From Planosporangium flavigriseum (GTDB lineage: Bacteria; Actinomycetota; Actinomycetes; Mycobacteriales; Micromonosporaceae): a stretch of DNA of 64,000 nt. Every line of letters starts with the position of its first letter. Position 1 is the stretch's first letter. The stretch lies in the NCBI RefSeq assembly GCF_011947225.1, contig NZ_JAATVW010000001.1, positions 496,001 through 560,000 of the forward strand, read 5' to 3'. Positions 8,488 through 18,173 of the stretch are shown in pieces. A program made the translations under genes and the position numbers. Under the pieces are notes generated by a model, which had not been told where the DNA came from, made no database searches, and was given only the letters and a program-made list of their open reading frames with translations.

Positions 8488-10652
8488 GGCACCAGTTCGG
8501 GTTGCCGCTCCCCGGCGCCCTCCGGGTCCGCCTGCCGGCGCAGCTTTCCGGGCCACCAGACCACCCGGCCGGCGTCGACCGTGAGCGCCGGCACCAGCAG
8601 GGACCGCACCACCAGGGTGTCGAGCAGCACGCCGAACGCCACGGTGAACGCGATCTCGGCGACGAACACGAGGGGCAGTACCGACAGCGCCGCGAACGTC
8701 GCCGCGAGCACCACGCCCGCCGAGGTGATGACGCCACCGGTCACGGACAGGCCGGCGAGCGTGCCGGTGCGGTGGCCGCGCCGGCCGACCTCCTCGCGTA
8801 CCCGGGTCATCAGGAAGATGTTGTAGTCCACCCCGAGCGCGACCAGGAACACGAACGCGAACAGCGGGAACGACGAGTCCGCCCCGGCGAAGCCCCACAG
8901 GTCGCGGAACACGACGCCGGAGACGCCGAGCGTGGCGAAGAACGACAGGATCACCGTCACGATCAGCAGCAGCGGGGCGACGACGGCCCGCAGCAGCAGC
9001 ATGAGCACGACGAACACCACCGCCAGGACGAGCGGGATGATCACCTTCCGGTCGCGCTGCGCCGTGGTCTGCACGTCCAGGTTGATCGCAGTGAACCCGC
9101 CGACCTGCGCGTCCGCGCCGGGCAGCGCGTGCAGTTTCGCCCGCAGCGCCCGGATGACGTCGTCTGCCTGCGGCGAGTCCGCGGGTACGGCCAGGGTGAC
9201 GTCGACCCGGACCAGTCCGTCCACGATCTTCGGCAGCGGGGTGGCGATCGGCGGGGTCGCCGCCGGCGGGGGAACCGGGGCGTACGGGACCGCCTGCGCC
9301 ACGCCCGGTACGCCCTGCGCCGCGCTCACCACCTCCGGCAGCTTGTCGGCGCGCGCGACCACGATGGCGGGGCTGCCGGCCCCGGCGGGGAAGTGCCGGC
9401 CGATGTCGGTCTGGGCCACCTTGGAGTCGGGGTTGCCGATGAACTGCTCGGTCTGCGGGATGCCGTTGGTCTCCAGCCGGAACAGGCCGACTGCGAAGAG
9501 GCCGAGGATCAGCGCCGTCGCCACCCACACGAGGCGGGGGCGCGCGCCGACCAGCCGGGCGATCCGCGCCCAGACGCCGTGCTCCTCGACCGGGCGGGAG
9601 CCGAAGCGCGGCAGGAACGGCCAGAACGCGACCCGTCCGCACAGTGCGAGGACGGCCGGCAGCAGGAAGAGCATGCAGACCAGGGCGCAGGCGATGCCGA
9701 TCGCGGCGACCGGGCCCAGCCCCTGGTTGGACTTGAGGTCGGAGACGAGCATGCACAGCAGGCCGAGGATGACGGTGGCTGCGCTCGCGACGATCGGCTC
9801 GACCGAGGCGCGCCAGGCCGTGCGGATCGCGTCGTAGCGGGAGGAGTGCCGGCGCAGTTCCTCACGGAACCGGGAGACCATCAGCAGCGCGTAGTCGGTT
9901 CCGGCGCCGATGACCAGGACGTCGAGGATCGCCTGCGTCTGCCCCGACACGGTCAGAATGTCATTTTTTGCCAGCAGGTACACCAGTCCGTTGGACATGC
10001 CCAGGGACACGCCCACGACGCCGAGCACCGCGAGCGGCAGGATCGGGCTGCGGTACACCACGACGAGGATGAAGAGCACGATTCCGGCCGTGGCGAGCAG
10101 CAGCATGCCGTTGATCGCGTCGAACACCTTCATCAGGTCGGCCAGGATGCCGGCCGGTCCGCCGACGTGCCCGCGCAGCCCGGGGGTGTCGCCGGCCCGG
10201 TCGCGGATCCATTTGATGTCGGCCTTGAGCTTCTGCGGGTCCGAGCCGGCGAACTGCACGACGACCTGGGACGCCTGCCGGTCGGCCGACGGGATCGGCC
10301 CGAGCGGCGGCCCGGCCAGCTTGTCGCCGAGGCGATCGCTGATCGCCCGTACATCGGCCGCGATCTTCTGCCGATCGGCGGGGGTGAGGCCGGACGGCCG
10401 GCTGTAGACGATGATCGCCGGCAGACTCTCCCGGCCGACGAACCGTTTCGCCAGCTCCTGCACCTTCGTGGCCTCGGAGCTGGCCGGCAGGTACTCGGCG
10501 CTGTCGTTCTTCTGCACCTCGGCGACCTTGCCGGCGAGGCTGCCGAGCGGGCCTCCGACCAGCAAAAACGCGATAATGCCGAGCGCCGGCAGCAGCCAGC
10601 GCAGCCGTCGCCGCACCGCCGTCGGAGTCCCACCCTGATTGCCGACCGTCAT
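8484..10652 (-). CDS. MMPL/RND family transporter
   Basis: A 722-residue member of the MMPL branch of RND transporters, which export lipids or other hydrophobic molecules using proton motive force. One N-terminal helix (about 19-35) is followed by a porter loop with YLPASSEATKVQEL, then helices 2-6. A second loop (about 395-535) and helices 8-12 follow. Asp-Tyr pairs in the proton-relay helices are conserved: GTDYALLMVSRFREE (D253/Y254) and GVDYNIFLMTRVREE (D609/Y610). The ATG at 10652 is opposite lipB, with 142 bp between them holding a 22-bp palindrome that may be its operator. No accessory lipid genes adjoin it, so the substrate is unknown. Confidence 0.9.
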   Translation of the reverse strand: MTVGNQGGTPTAVRRRLRWLLPALGIIAFLLVGGPLGSLAGKVAEVQKNDSAEYLPASSEATKVQELAKRFVGRESLPAIIVYSRPSGLTPADRQKIAADVRAISDRLGDKLAGPPLGPIPSADRQASQVVVQFAGSDPQKLKADIKWIRDRAGDTPGLRGHVGGPAGILADLMKVFDAINGMLLLATAGIVLFILVVVYRSPILPLAVLGVVGVSLGMSNGLVYLLAKNDILTVSGQTQAILDVLVIGAGTDYALLMVSRFREELRRHSSRYDAIRTAWRASVEPIVASAATVILGLLCMLVSDLKSNQGLGPVAAIGIACALVCMLFLLPAVLALCGRVAFWPFLPRFGSRPVEEHGVWARIARLVGARPRLVWVATALILGLFAVGLFRLETNGIPQTEQFIGNPDSKVAQTDIGRHFPAGAGSPAIVVARADKLPEVVSAAQGVPGVAQAVPYAPVPPPAATPPIATPLPKIVDGLVRVDVTLAVPADSPQADDVIRALRAKLHALPGADAQVGGFTAINLDVQTTAQRDRKVIIPLVLAVVFVVLMLLLRAVVAPLLLIVTVILSFFATLGVSGVVFRDLWGFAGADSSFPLFAFVFLVALGVDYNIFLMTRVREEVGRRGHRTGTLAGLSVTGGVITSAGVVLAATFAALSVLPLVFVAEIAFTVAFGVLLDTLVVRSLLVPALTVDAGRVVWWPGKLRRQADPEGAGERQPELVP

Positions 10653-10707
10653 GACCGCTCCGCCTCCCCGTGATCACAAAGTGGCACGCACTGTCAGATT
10701 GCCGAGA

Positions 10708-10729
10708 GGGTACCGGCGACCCGGTACCC
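10708..10729. promoter_or_regulatory. palindromic operator candidate between the MMPL gene and lipB
   Basis: GGGTACCGG (10708-10716), spacer CGAC, CCGGTACCC (10721-10729): a perfect 9-bp inverted repeat. It lies 56 bp upstream of the MMPL start and 66 bp upstream of lipB. TetR-type repressors often control MMPL exporters through such sites, but no regulator gene is nearby. Confidence 0.45.
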
Positions 10730-10794
10730 CGGATGACACCGGGGCTCACATGGATACACGCGAGTAGCGAGCCGGGAGCGCTACGCTCATCGAC

Positions 10795-11436
10795 GTGACC
10801 AGTGCGAACCTTGGCACCGTGCGTACGGTGCATGCCGGCCTCATCGACTACGTAACCGCCTGGGACGAGCAGCGCCGCCTGCACGACGCGGTGGTGGCGG
10901 GCACCGAGCCGGACACGGTGCTGCTGCTGGAGCACCCGAGCGTGTACACCGCCGGCAAGCGCACCGAGGCGTGGGACCGGCCGATGGACGGCACCCCGGT
11001 CGTCGACGTCGACCGGGGCGGCAAGATCACCTGGCACGGCCCCGGCCAGCTCGTCGGGTACCCGATCGTCAAGCTGCCGGACCCGGTCGACGTCGTGGCG
11101 TACGTGCGCCGCGTCGAGCAGATGATCATTGACGTCTGCACCGAGCTGGGCCTGAAGACGACGCGGGTCGAGGGCCGCAGCGGCGTCTGGGTGCCGGCCG
11201 ACGACCGGGGCCCGGACCGCAAGGTCGCCGCGATCGGCATCCGGGTCGCCCGCGGCGCGACCATGCACGGCTTCTCCATCAACTGCGACTGCGACATGAG
11301 CGCGTTCGACAACTTCGTGCCCTGCGGCATCCGCGACGCCGGCGTCACGTCGCTCTCCGCCGAGCTGGGCCGCGACGTGACGATCGCCGAGGTGCTCCCC
11401 ATCGTCGAGAGGCACCTGCCGACGATCATGGCGTGA
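10795..11436 (+). CDS. lipB: octanoyltransferase LipB
   Basis: Transfers octanoate from acyl-ACP to the lipoyl domains of E2 and H proteins, the first step of lipoate formation. The 213-residue protein carries [17 protein letters not shown] (about 74-90), the lysine K143 in RKVAAIGI, and the catalytic cysteine C177 in FVPCGI. These match the Lys/Cys pair known for the M. tuberculosis enzyme. The GTG at 10795 has only a weak ribosome binding site. lipA follows 112 bp later on the same strand. Confidence 0.96.
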   Translation: MTSANLGTVRTVHAGLIDYVTAWDEQRRLHDAVVAGTEPDTVLLLEHPSVYTAGKRTEAWDRPMDGTPVVDVDRGGKITWHGPGQLVGYPIVKLPDPVDVVAYVRRVEQMIIDVCTELGLKTTRVEGRSGVWVPADDRGPDRKVAAIGIRVARGATMHGFSINCDCDMSAFDNFVPCGIRDAGVTSLSAELGRDVTIAEVLPIVERHLPTIMA

Positions 11437-11548
11437 GCCGTCACCTTGGTCACAGTCGTACCGGGGCCGCGCTCCAAAGCGATCGGTCAATTCGTGACGC
11501 TCGTCGCGCTCCCGTCGTTGAGAGTGCCCGTCGGCGTACGCTGACCGG

Positions 11549-12487
11549 GTGACGATTGTCCAGCCCGAGGGCCGCCGGATGCTCCGCATCGAGGCCCGCA
11601 ACGCCGAGACCCCCATCGAGCGCAAGCCGCCGTGGATCAAGGTCAAAGCCAAGATGGGTCCGGAGTACACCCAGCTGCGCGGGCTGGTCAGCCGCGAGGG
11701 GCTGCACACGGTCTGCCAGGAGGCCGGCTGCCCCAACATCTACGAATGCTGGGAAGACCGCGAAGCGACCTTCCTCATCGGCGGTGACCAGTGCACCCGC
11801 CGCTGCGACTTCTGCCAGATCGACACCGGCAAGCCGGCCGAGTTCGACGCCGACGAGCCCCGACGGGTGGCCGAGTCGGTCAAGACCATGGGCCTGCGGT
11901 ACGCCACGATCACCGGCGTCGCGCGTGACGACCTGCCCGACGGTGGCGCGTGGCTGTACGCGGAGACCGTCCGCCAGATCCACGGGCTCGTGCCCGGGTG
12001 CGGCGTCGAGTTGCTCGTCCCCGACTTCAACGCCGAGCCGGAGCAGCTGGCCGAGGTGTTCGGCTCGGGGCCCGAGGTACTCGCGCACAACGTCGAGACC
12101 GTACCGCGGATCTTCAAGCGGATCCGGCCGGCGTTCCGCTACGAGCGCTCCCTCGACGTCATCCGGCAGGCCCGCGCGGCCGGGCTGGTCACCAAGTCCA
12201 ACCTGATCCTCGGCCTGGGCGAGGAGCGCGACGAGGTGTCGCAGGCGCTACGGGACCTGCACGAGGCCGGCTGCGAGCTGATCACGATCACGCAGTACCT
12301 GCGTCCGACGCCCCGCCACCACCCGGTGGAGCGCTGGGTGAAGCCCGAGGAGTTCGTCGAGCTGCGCGAGGAGGCCGAGTCGATCGGCTTCGCCGGCGTC
12401 ATGTCCGGCCCGCTGGTCCGCTCGTCGTACCGCGCGGGGCGGCTCTACCAGCAGGCGATCGACGCTCGAAGCGCCTTCCTCTCATGA
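11549..12487 (+). CDS. lipA: lipoyl synthase LipA
   Basis: Radical SAM enzyme that inserts two sulfurs into octanoyl-E2 or octanoyl-H. The 312-residue protein has the auxiliary cluster motif with C56, C61 and C67 ([12 protein letters not shown]) and the radical SAM CX3CX2C motif with C82, C86 and C89 (CTRRCDFC). The C-terminal RSSYRAG contains the serine ligand of the auxiliary cluster. The GTG at 11549 gives the canonical N-terminus ([12 protein letters not shown]). A long hairpin begins at its stop codon. Confidence 0.97.
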   Translation: MTIVQPEGRRMLRIEARNAETPIERKPPWIKVKAKMGPEYTQLRGLVSREGLHTVCQEAGCPNIYECWEDREATFLIGGDQCTRRCDFCQIDTGKPAEFDADEPRRVAESVKTMGLRYATITGVARDDLPDGGAWLYAETVRQIHGLVPGCGVELLVPDFNAEPEQLAEVFGSGPEVLAHNVETVPRIFKRIRPAFRYERSLDVIRQARAAGLVTKSNLILGLGEERDEVSQALRDLHEAGCELITITQYLRPTPRHHPVERWVKPEEFVELREEAESIGFAGVMSGPLVRSSYRAGRLYQQAIDARSAFLS

Positions 12488-12533
12488 TCCTGGAGACTTT
12501 TCCGCCCTCCGTACGGAAAGGTCTCCGCGATCA
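12485..12533 (+). terminator. long palindrome at the lipA stop (dispersed family, copy 1)
   Basis: The left arm TGATCCTGGAGACTTTTCCG (12485-12504) pairs with CGGAAAGGTCTCCGCGATCA (12514-12533) with three mismatches, one of them a G-U pair in RNA. The left arm starts on the TGA stop of lipA. The arm is 19/20 identical to the arm after the acylase gene at 18174. Confidence 0.7.
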
Positions 12534-12613
12534 GTCGTGCGATCAGGCGTGCGGTCGGGCGGTGACGCGGCACCGGGAAAGGCCCGGTGACCGGGCACAC
12601 TAGACTCAGGCCC

Positions 12614-13306
12614 ATGGCCACCGCCCCCCAGAAAGTTAAGTTCCGCGATCGGCTCAAGCAGATCGGCATGGTGTTCTCGTTCACCGCGAAACGGGACAAG
12701 CTTTTCGTACCTCTTGTCCTGATCGCGCTGATCGTGCCGCTCGCGGTCGCCGGTATCGCGGTGGCCCTGGGCGCGGGCTGGACCTGGCTCCCGCTCGGCT
12801 TCGTCATCGCCGTGCTCGCCGTGATGATCGTGCTCAACCTGCGCTCCAACGCGGCGATGATGACCGAGATGGAGGGCCAGCCCGGCGCCGCCGCCGCCCT
12901 GATCGAGAACATGCGCGGCGACTGGCGGGTGACCCAGGCGGTGCAGTACACGGGCCAGTTCGACATGGTGCACCTGGTGATCGGCCGCCCCGGCATCATC
13001 CTGATCGGCGAGGGCAACCCGCAGCGGGTGCGTCAGCTGCTGGGCCAGGAGAAGCGGCGCCTGGCGAAGGTGATCGGCAGCGCCGAGATGCGTGACTTCA
13101 TCATCGGCGACGACGAGGGCCTGATGCCGCTGACCAAGCTGCGCAACACCCTCATGCGAATGCCTCGCACGCTCAACGGCAAGGACGTCAACGCCCTGGA
13201 CAAGCGGCTGAAGGCGCTGAAGGCCCGGCCGCAGATGCCCAAGGGCCAGGTCCCCAAGAACATGCGGCCGCCGAAGGGCGCCTTCCGGGCGATGCGGGGC
13301 CGCTGA
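12614..13306 (+). CDS. DUF4191 family membrane protein
   Basis: A 230-residue protein from the ATG at 12614. A basic cytosolic start (KVKFRDRLKQIGMVF) is followed by two hydrophobic segments at about 35-80 (FVPLVLIALIVPLAVAGIAV and FVIAVLAVMIVLNL). The soluble part contains EMEGQPGAAAALIENMRGDW and LVIGRPGIILIGEG, hallmarks of DUF4191. The C-terminus is strongly basic (MPKGQVPKNMRPPKG). The family always seems to accompany lipA and glnA in actinobacteria, but its function is not established. It is convergent with the RDD gene, 37 bp away. Confidence 0.9.
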   Translation: MATAPQKVKFRDRLKQIGMVFSFTAKRDKLFVPLVLIALIVPLAVAGIAVALGAGWTWLPLGFVIAVLAVMIVLNLRSNAAMMTEMEGQPGAAAALIENMRGDWRVTQAVQYTGQFDMVHLVIGRPGIILIGEGNPQRVRQLLGQEKRRLAKVIGSAEMRDFIIGDDEGLMPLTKLRNTLMRMPRTLNGKDVNALDKRLKALKARPQMPKGQVPKNMRPPKGAFRAMRGR

Positions 13307-13343
13307 TCCAAATATTCCTGGCTGAGGCCGTGTCGAGCCGGAT

Positions 13344-13766
13344 TCAGGCCGCGGCCGACGGCTTCGTCGCGATCACGATCGAGCCGGCGGCCCGGTCGTG
13401 CCAGCCGCGCCGCTGACGATCCATGATCAGCGCCGGCACCAGCACCGCCAGGAGCACCCCGCGCAGGAAGGCACGTGGGATCCCGATGGGCCGCCCGTCC
13501 GTCACGGACACGGCGGCAACCTTCGTCAGCCGCATGCCCGGCGTCTGGCCGAACAGGCCGATGAAGAACGCGTACTCGACGATCAGCACGAACGGCGCCC
13601 AGTTGTTCGGGAACGGGCCCAGGAGCCGGGCGACGAGCAGGCACAACAGCCAGTCGATCATGAGCGCCCCGAACCGGCGGCGGAGATCCGCAATGGGCCA
13701 AGTCGCCACAGGCGCGTTACTGTCGGTCACGGTCGCCGACTCTTCCGGTTTCTGCTGTTCCGCCAC
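13344..13766 (-). CDS. RDD family membrane protein
   Basis: A small integral membrane protein of about 140 residues. The GTG at 13766 ([13 protein letters not shown]) is preferred to a start 45 nt earlier because GGTGGTGCCCC precedes it. [17 protein letters not shown] carries the Arg-Asp pair that names the family. Further helices include [16 protein letters not shown] and [17 protein letters not shown]. The motif [19 protein letters not shown] between helices is also typical. The function is unknown; some RDD proteins have been linked to ion exchange. It occupies the same position between the DUF4191 gene and glnA1 in mycobacteria. Confidence 0.88.
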   Translation of the reverse strand: MAEQQKPEESATVTDSNAPVATWPIADLRRRFGALMIDWLLCLLVARLLGPFPNNWAPFVLIVEYAFFIGLFGQTPGMRLTKVAAVSVTDGRPIGIPRAFLRGVLLAVLVPALIMDRQRRGWHDRAAGSIVIATKPSAAA

Positions 13767-13864
13767 GGGGCACCACCCTATTCGGCCCCTGGCGGCGGTC
13801 GCGCTCGGCACCCCGTCACCGCCGTGACGCGTACAACCGCAGACGTGACGTGGCCAACAGCGCG

Positions 13865-13902
13865 GATCGTACGCGGAAACATGACGGAAACAGTCGAGAC
13901 AT
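13865..13902 (+). promoter_or_regulatory. GlnR-box-like repeat upstream of glnA
   Basis: GAAAC at 13876-13880 and GAAAC at 13887-13891 are separated by exactly 6 nt. Weaker partners GATCG (13865-13869) and GACAT (13898-13902) continue the 11-bp period. This resembles the actinobacterial GlnR consensus (GTNAC-n6-GAAAC, repeated). It sits 69 bp upstream of the glnA start. Confidence 0.45.
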
Positions 13903-13970
13903 CCAAGAGCAATCCCGCCCCCCTACCGTCTCGACTAGCTTCGCGAGAAACACAAGAGTCTGGAGGACGT

Positions 13971-15398
13971 GTGTTCGCCAATTCCGAGGAACTCCTGCGG
14001 TATCTCAAGGATGAGAGCGTCCGCTTCATCGACGTGCGCTTCTGCGACCTGCCAGGTGTGATGCAGCACTTCAACCTGCCGGTCGAGTCGGTCGACGACA
14101 GCATCTTCACCGAGGGCCTGGCCTTCGACGGTTCGTCGATCCGGGGATTCCAGGAGATCCACGAGTCGGACATGATGCTCCTGCCCGACGTGACCACGGC
14201 CTTCATCGACCCGTTCCGGATCGAGAAGACCCTCGCGCTGAACTTCTTCGTGCACGACCCGTTCACCCGCGAGGCCTACAGCCGCGACCCGCGTAACGTC
14301 GCCAAGAAGGCCGAGGCGTACCTCGCCGCGAGCGGCATCGCCGACACGGCGTACTTCGGTGCCGAGGCGGAGTTCTACGTCTTCGACTCGATCCGGTACG
14401 CGACGAACTCCGTGAACGAGTCGTTCTACCACATCGACGCCATCGAGGGCTCCTGGAACACGGGACGCGAGGAGCCGGGCGGCAACCGCGGTTACAAGAC
14501 GGCCCTCAAGGGCGGCTACTTCCCGGTCCCGCCGGTCGACCACCTCGCCGACCTGCGCGACCAGATGGTCCGCCGGCTGATCGGCGCCGGCTTCACCGTC
14601 GAGCGCTCGCACCACGAGGTCGGCACCGGCGGCCAGTGCGAGATCAACTACAGGTTCGGGACGCTGCTGCAGGCCGCGGACCAGATGCAGCTGTTCAAGT
14701 ACATCATCAAGAACGAGGCCTGGGCCGCCGGCAAGACCGTGACGTTCATGCCCAAGCCGCTGTTCGGTGACAACGGCTCCGGCATGCACACCCACCAGAG
14801 CCTGTGGCTGGGCGGCGAGCCGCTGTTCTACGACGAGACCGGCTACGCCGGCCTGTCGGACATGGCTCGCTGGTACATCGGCGGCCTGCTGCACCACTCG
14901 CCGTCGCTGCTGGCGTTCACCAACCCGTCGGTCAACTCGTTCCGCCGGCTGGTGCCCGGCTACGAGGCGCCGGTCAACCTCGTGTACTCGCAGCGCAACC
15001 GCTCCGCCTGCACCCGGATCCCGGTGACCGGGACCAACGCCAAGGCCAAGCGCGTGGAGTACCGGGTGCCGGACCCGTCGGCCAACCCGTACCTGGCGTT
15101 CTCGGCCATGCTGATGGCCGGTCTGGACGGCATCAAGAACAAGATCGAGCCGCCGGAGCCGATCGACAAGGACCTGTACGACCTGCCGCCGGACGAGTTC
15201 GCCAACGTGCAGCAGGTGCCGGGCTCGCTCGACGCGGTGCTCGACCGGCTCGAGGCCGACCACGACTACCTGCTCGAGGGCGGCGTGTTCACGTCCGACC
15301 TGATCTCGACCTGGGTGGACTGGAAGCGCACGAACGAGGTGGACCCGGTGCGCCTGCGCCCGACCCCGCACGAGTTCGCGATGTACTTCGACTGCTGA
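13971..15398 (+). CDS. glnA: glutamine synthetase type I (GlnA1)
   Basis: Assimilates ammonia by ATP-dependent amidation of glutamate; dodecameric and cytosolic. The GTG at 13971 follows GGAGGAC and gives [12 protein letters not shown] and 475 residues, normal for GSI-beta. ATP and metal-binding signatures are intact: [10 protein letters not shown] (51-60), [10 protein letters not shown] (131-140) and [10 protein letters not shown] (268-277). The adenylylation site is present as DLYDLPPDE with Y403, so GlnE at 20.4-23.3 kb can control it. A strong terminator follows the stop. Confidence 0.97.
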   Translation: MFANSEELLRYLKDESVRFIDVRFCDLPGVMQHFNLPVESVDDSIFTEGLAFDGSSIRGFQEIHESDMMLLPDVTTAFIDPFRIEKTLALNFFVHDPFTREAYSRDPRNVAKKAEAYLAASGIADTAYFGAEAEFYVFDSIRYATNSVNESFYHIDAIEGSWNTGREEPGGNRGYKTALKGGYFPVPPVDHLADLRDQMVRRLIGAGFTVERSHHEVGTGGQCEINYRFGTLLQAADQMQLFKYIIKNEAWAAGKTVTFMPKPLFGDNGSGMHTHQSLWLGGEPLFYDETGYAGLSDMARWYIGGLLHHSPSLLAFTNPSVNSFRRLVPGYEAPVNLVYSQRNRSACTRIPVTGTNAKAKRVEYRVPDPSANPYLAFSAMLMAGLDGIKNKIEPPEPIDKDLYDLPPDEFANVQQVPGSLDAVLDRLEADHDYLLEGGVFTSDLISTWVDWKRTNEVDPVRLRPTPHEFAMYFDC

Positions 15399-15410
15399 GA
15401 CAACCCTGGA

Positions 15411-15445
15411 AAACCGGGCCCGCCACCGCGGCGGGCCCGGTTTTT
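15411..15445 (+). terminator. strong rho-independent terminator after glnA
   Basis: AAACCGGGCCCGCC (15411-15424), loop ACCGC, GGCGGGCCCGGTTT (15430-15443), ending in a run of five T. This is the most classical intrinsic terminator in the window and lies 12 nt past the glnA stop. Confidence 0.95.
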
Positions 15446-15449
15446 CGTT

Positions 15450-15546
15450 TCAGCGCCGGGGCCACTCCCGGCGCAGCAGGGCGTACCGGTACTCGCTCGT
15501 CCATCAGCGGATAGGGCGCGGTCCACGACTGGTACCTCGCGACCAT
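15450..15546 (-). pseudogene. possible frameshifted micro-gene
   Basis: Reading leftward from the ATG at 15546 gives MVARYQSWTAPYPLMDE. In the next frame the same stretch ends EYRYALLRREWPRR and stops at 15450, just before the glnA terminator. The two halves look like one short natural peptide broken by a frameshift. I do not recognise the family; this could be chance. Confidence 0.25.
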
Positions 15547-15568
15547 CCTTACCTCTAAAGTCGTCGAT

Positions 15569-18166
15569 GTGAACGATGCACATGTTTCGCGTCGACGACC
15601 CCGCTGGCTACGCGTACTCGTCGGGACGCTGATCGGGCTGCTCGCCGTCGCCCTGGTGCTCGCCGGCGTCGGCGTGTGGACCGTACGCCGGTCCTTTGCC
15701 CAGTACGACGGCGTGGCCCGGCTGACCGGGCTGTCCGGCCCGGTCACGGTGTACCGCGACGCCCACGGCATCCCGCAGGTGTACGCGCACACGGCCGACG
15801 ACCTGTACCGCGCGCAGGGCTACGTCCACGCGCAGGAGCGGTTCTGGGAGATGGACTTCCGCCGGCACGTCACCGCCGGCCGGCTGGCCGAGCTGTTCGG
15901 TGCCGACCAGGTCCAGACCGACAGCTACCTGCGCACCATGGGCTGGCGACGGGTCGCGGAGCAGGAGTGGAACCTGCTGTCGGCCGACACCCGCCGGTAC
16001 CTCGCGGCGTACGCGGACGGGGTCAACGCCTGGCTGCGCGACCACCAGGGCAGCCAGGCGAGCCTGGAGTACGCGGTCCTGGGCCTGCAGAACAGCGGGT
16101 ACCGCATCGAACAGTGGAGCCCGATCGACAGCCTGGCCTGGCTGAAGGCCATGGCGTGGGACCTACGCGGCAACATGGGCCAGGAGATCGAGCGGGCGGC
16201 GCTGCTCGGTGCCGGGCTCTCCCGGACGCAGGTGGAGCAGTTGTACCCGGCGTACCCCTTCGACCGGAACGCGCCGATCGTCTCCGGTGGGTCCGTCACG
16301 GCCGGGACGTTCACGGCGACCGGGGCGAGCAGTGCCGCCGCCGGCGCCGGCGGCGGCACTGCGCTCAGCGAGGCCCCACTCGCGGCCGTGCTGACGCCGC
16401 TCGGCCGCGACCTCAAGAACCTTCCGGCGTTGCTCGGCACGAACGGCGCCGGTATCGGCTCCAACTCCTGGGTGATCGCCGGCTCGCGTACCGCCACCGG
16501 CAAGCCGATCCTCGCCAACGACCCGCACCTCGGCCCCAGCATGCCCGCCATCTGGTTCCAGATCGGGCTGCACTGCGACTGCGGCCTGAACGTCGAGGGA
16601 TTCAGCTTCTCCGGCCTGCCCGGCGTGGTCATCGGCCACAATGACCGCGTCGCGTGGGGCTTCACCAACCTCGGCCCCGACGTCACCGATCTGTACCTGG
16701 AGAAGGTCGACGGTGACCGGTACCTCGTCGACGGCCAATGGCGCGACCTGGACAAGCGCCAGGAAACGATCAAGGTGGCCGGCGGCAAGCCGGTGACGGT
16801 CACCATCCGTACGGGCAAGGACGGCCCGCTGCTGTCCGACGCCTCCGCCGAACTGCGCGGCATCGGCGCCGCAGCGCCGGTCACCGGTTCGGGTGCGCGG
16901 TCCGACACAGCGACGAAGCAGAGCCCCGGTTACGCCGTCGCGCTGCGCTGGACGGCGCTGGATCCGGGCCGCACCGCGGAGGCGATCTTCACGCTCAACG
17001 CGGCCCGCAACTGGTCGGACTTCCGGAAGGCGGCGGCGCAGTTCGAGGTGCCGGCGCAGAATCTGATCTACGCCGACGTGGACGGCAACATCGGGTACCA
17101 GGCGCCGGGCCGGATCCCGGTGCGCGGCAAGGGCGACGGCCGCTGGCCCGCACCCGGCTGGGACTCGTCCTACGACTGGAAGAGCTTCCTCCCGTTCGAC
17201 GAACTCCCCAGCGCCTACAACCCGGCGGCCGGCTACGTGGTGACCGCCAACCAGGCCGTCATCGGGCCGTCGTACCCGCACTTCCTGACCAACGACTGGA
17301 CGTACGGGTACCGGGCCGAGCGCATCAAGGAGATGCTCGACTCGGCCGCCGGGAAGATCAGCGTCGCCGACGTCGCCCGCATGCAGGTCGACAGCCGCAA
17401 CGGGATGGCGCCCACGCTCGTACCGCTGCTGTTGGACGCGAAGGTGACCGGTGCGACGGCGAAGGCACGGGCCCTACTGCGCGGCTGGGACTTCCAGCAG
17501 CCCGCGGACGGCACGCCGGGCAGCGCGCAGGCCCGGAGTTCGGCGGCCGCGGCGTACTACAACGCGGTCTGGCGGAATCTGTTGGCGCGGCTCTTCGACG
17601 AACTGCCGGCCGATCGCCGGCCCGACGGTGAGGACCGCTGGTTCGAGGTGGTCCGCACGCTGATCACTGATCCGGCGTCGCCGTGGTGGAAGACCGGCGG
17701 AAAGCCGACGACCCGGGACGAGGTCGTCGCGAGCGCGATGCGCGACGCGAGTGATGAGCTGGCCGGCCGGCTCGGCGACGATCCGAGCGGGTGGCGCTGG
17801 GGTGCGCTGCATCAGATCACGGTCCGCAACCAGTCCTTCGGCACGTCGGGGATCGCGCCGGTCGAGTGGCTGTTCAACGTCGGTCCGGCCGCGGCGTCGG
17901 GTGGCGGTTCGATCGTCAACGCGACCGGCTGGGACGCCCGCGAGGGGTACGAGGTCGACTGGGTGCCGTCGATGCGGATGGTCGTCGACCTGTCCAACCT
18001 GGACGAATCCCGCTGGGTGCAGCTGATGGGGCAGTCGGGGCACGCGTTCAGCACCCACTACGACGACCAGTTCGAGCTGTGGCGTACCGGCGGGACGCTG
18101 CCGATGCGCTGGCAGCGCGCGAGCATCGAGCGCGAGGCGAAGCACACGCTGACCCTGCGCCCCTGA
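15569..18166 (+). CDS. penicillin acylase family (Ntn) amidohydrolase
   Basis: An 865-residue precursor of the penicillin G acylase / AHL acylase family, which hydrolyses amide bonds after self-cleavage into alpha and beta chains. The GTG at 15569 gives a basic start and a membrane-anchor or signal segment (about 16-40, LVGTLIGLLAVALVLAGVGV). DAHGIPQVYAHTADDLYRAQGYVHAQ lies in the alpha chain, quoted here in two parts: DAHGIPQVYAHTADD and LYRAQGYVHAQ. The beta-chain nucleophile is S298 in GIGSNSWVIAG, followed by GKPILANDPHLG. It likely acts outside the membrane. The substrate is unknown: beta-lactams, acyl-homoserine lactones and aculeacin-type lipopeptides are all precedents. Confidence 0.88.
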   Translation: MNDAHVSRRRPRWLRVLVGTLIGLLAVALVLAGVGVWTVRRSFAQYDGVARLTGLSGPVTVYRDAHGIPQVYAHTADDLYRAQGYVHAQERFWEMDFRRHVTAGRLAELFGADQVQTDSYLRTMGWRRVAEQEWNLLSADTRRYLAAYADGVNAWLRDHQGSQASLEYAVLGLQNSGYRIEQWSPIDSLAWLKAMAWDLRGNMGQEIERAALLGAGLSRTQVEQLYPAYPFDRNAPIVSGGSVTAGTFTATGASSAAAGAGGGTALSEAPLAAVLTPLGRDLKNLPALLGTNGAGIGSNSWVIAGSRTATGKPILANDPHLGPSMPAIWFQIGLHCDCGLNVEGFSFSGLPGVVIGHNDRVAWGFTNLGPDVTDLYLEKVDGDRYLVDGQWRDLDKRQETIKVAGGKPVTVTIRTGKDGPLLSDASAELRGIGAAAPVTGSGARSDTATKQSPGYAVALRWTALDPGRTAEAIFTLNAARNWSDFRKAAAQFEVPAQNLIYADVDGNIGYQAPGRIPVRGKGDGRWPAPGWDSSYDWKSFLPFDELPSAYNPAAGYVVTANQAVIGPSYPHFLTNDWTYGYRAERIKEMLDSAAGKISVADVARMQVDSRNGMAPTLVPLLLDAKVTGATAKARALLRGWDFQQPADGTPGSAQARSSAAAAYYNAVWRNLLARLFDELPADRRPDGEDRWFEVVRTLITDPASPWWKTGGKPTTRDEVVASAMRDASDELAGRLGDDPSGWRWGALHQITVRNQSFGTSGIAPVEWLFNVGPAAASGGGSIVNATGWDAREGYEVDWVPSMRMVVDLSNLDESRWVQLMGQSGHAFSTHYDDQFELWRTGGTLPMRWQRASIEREAKHTLTLRP

Positions 18167-18173
18167 ACACCGA

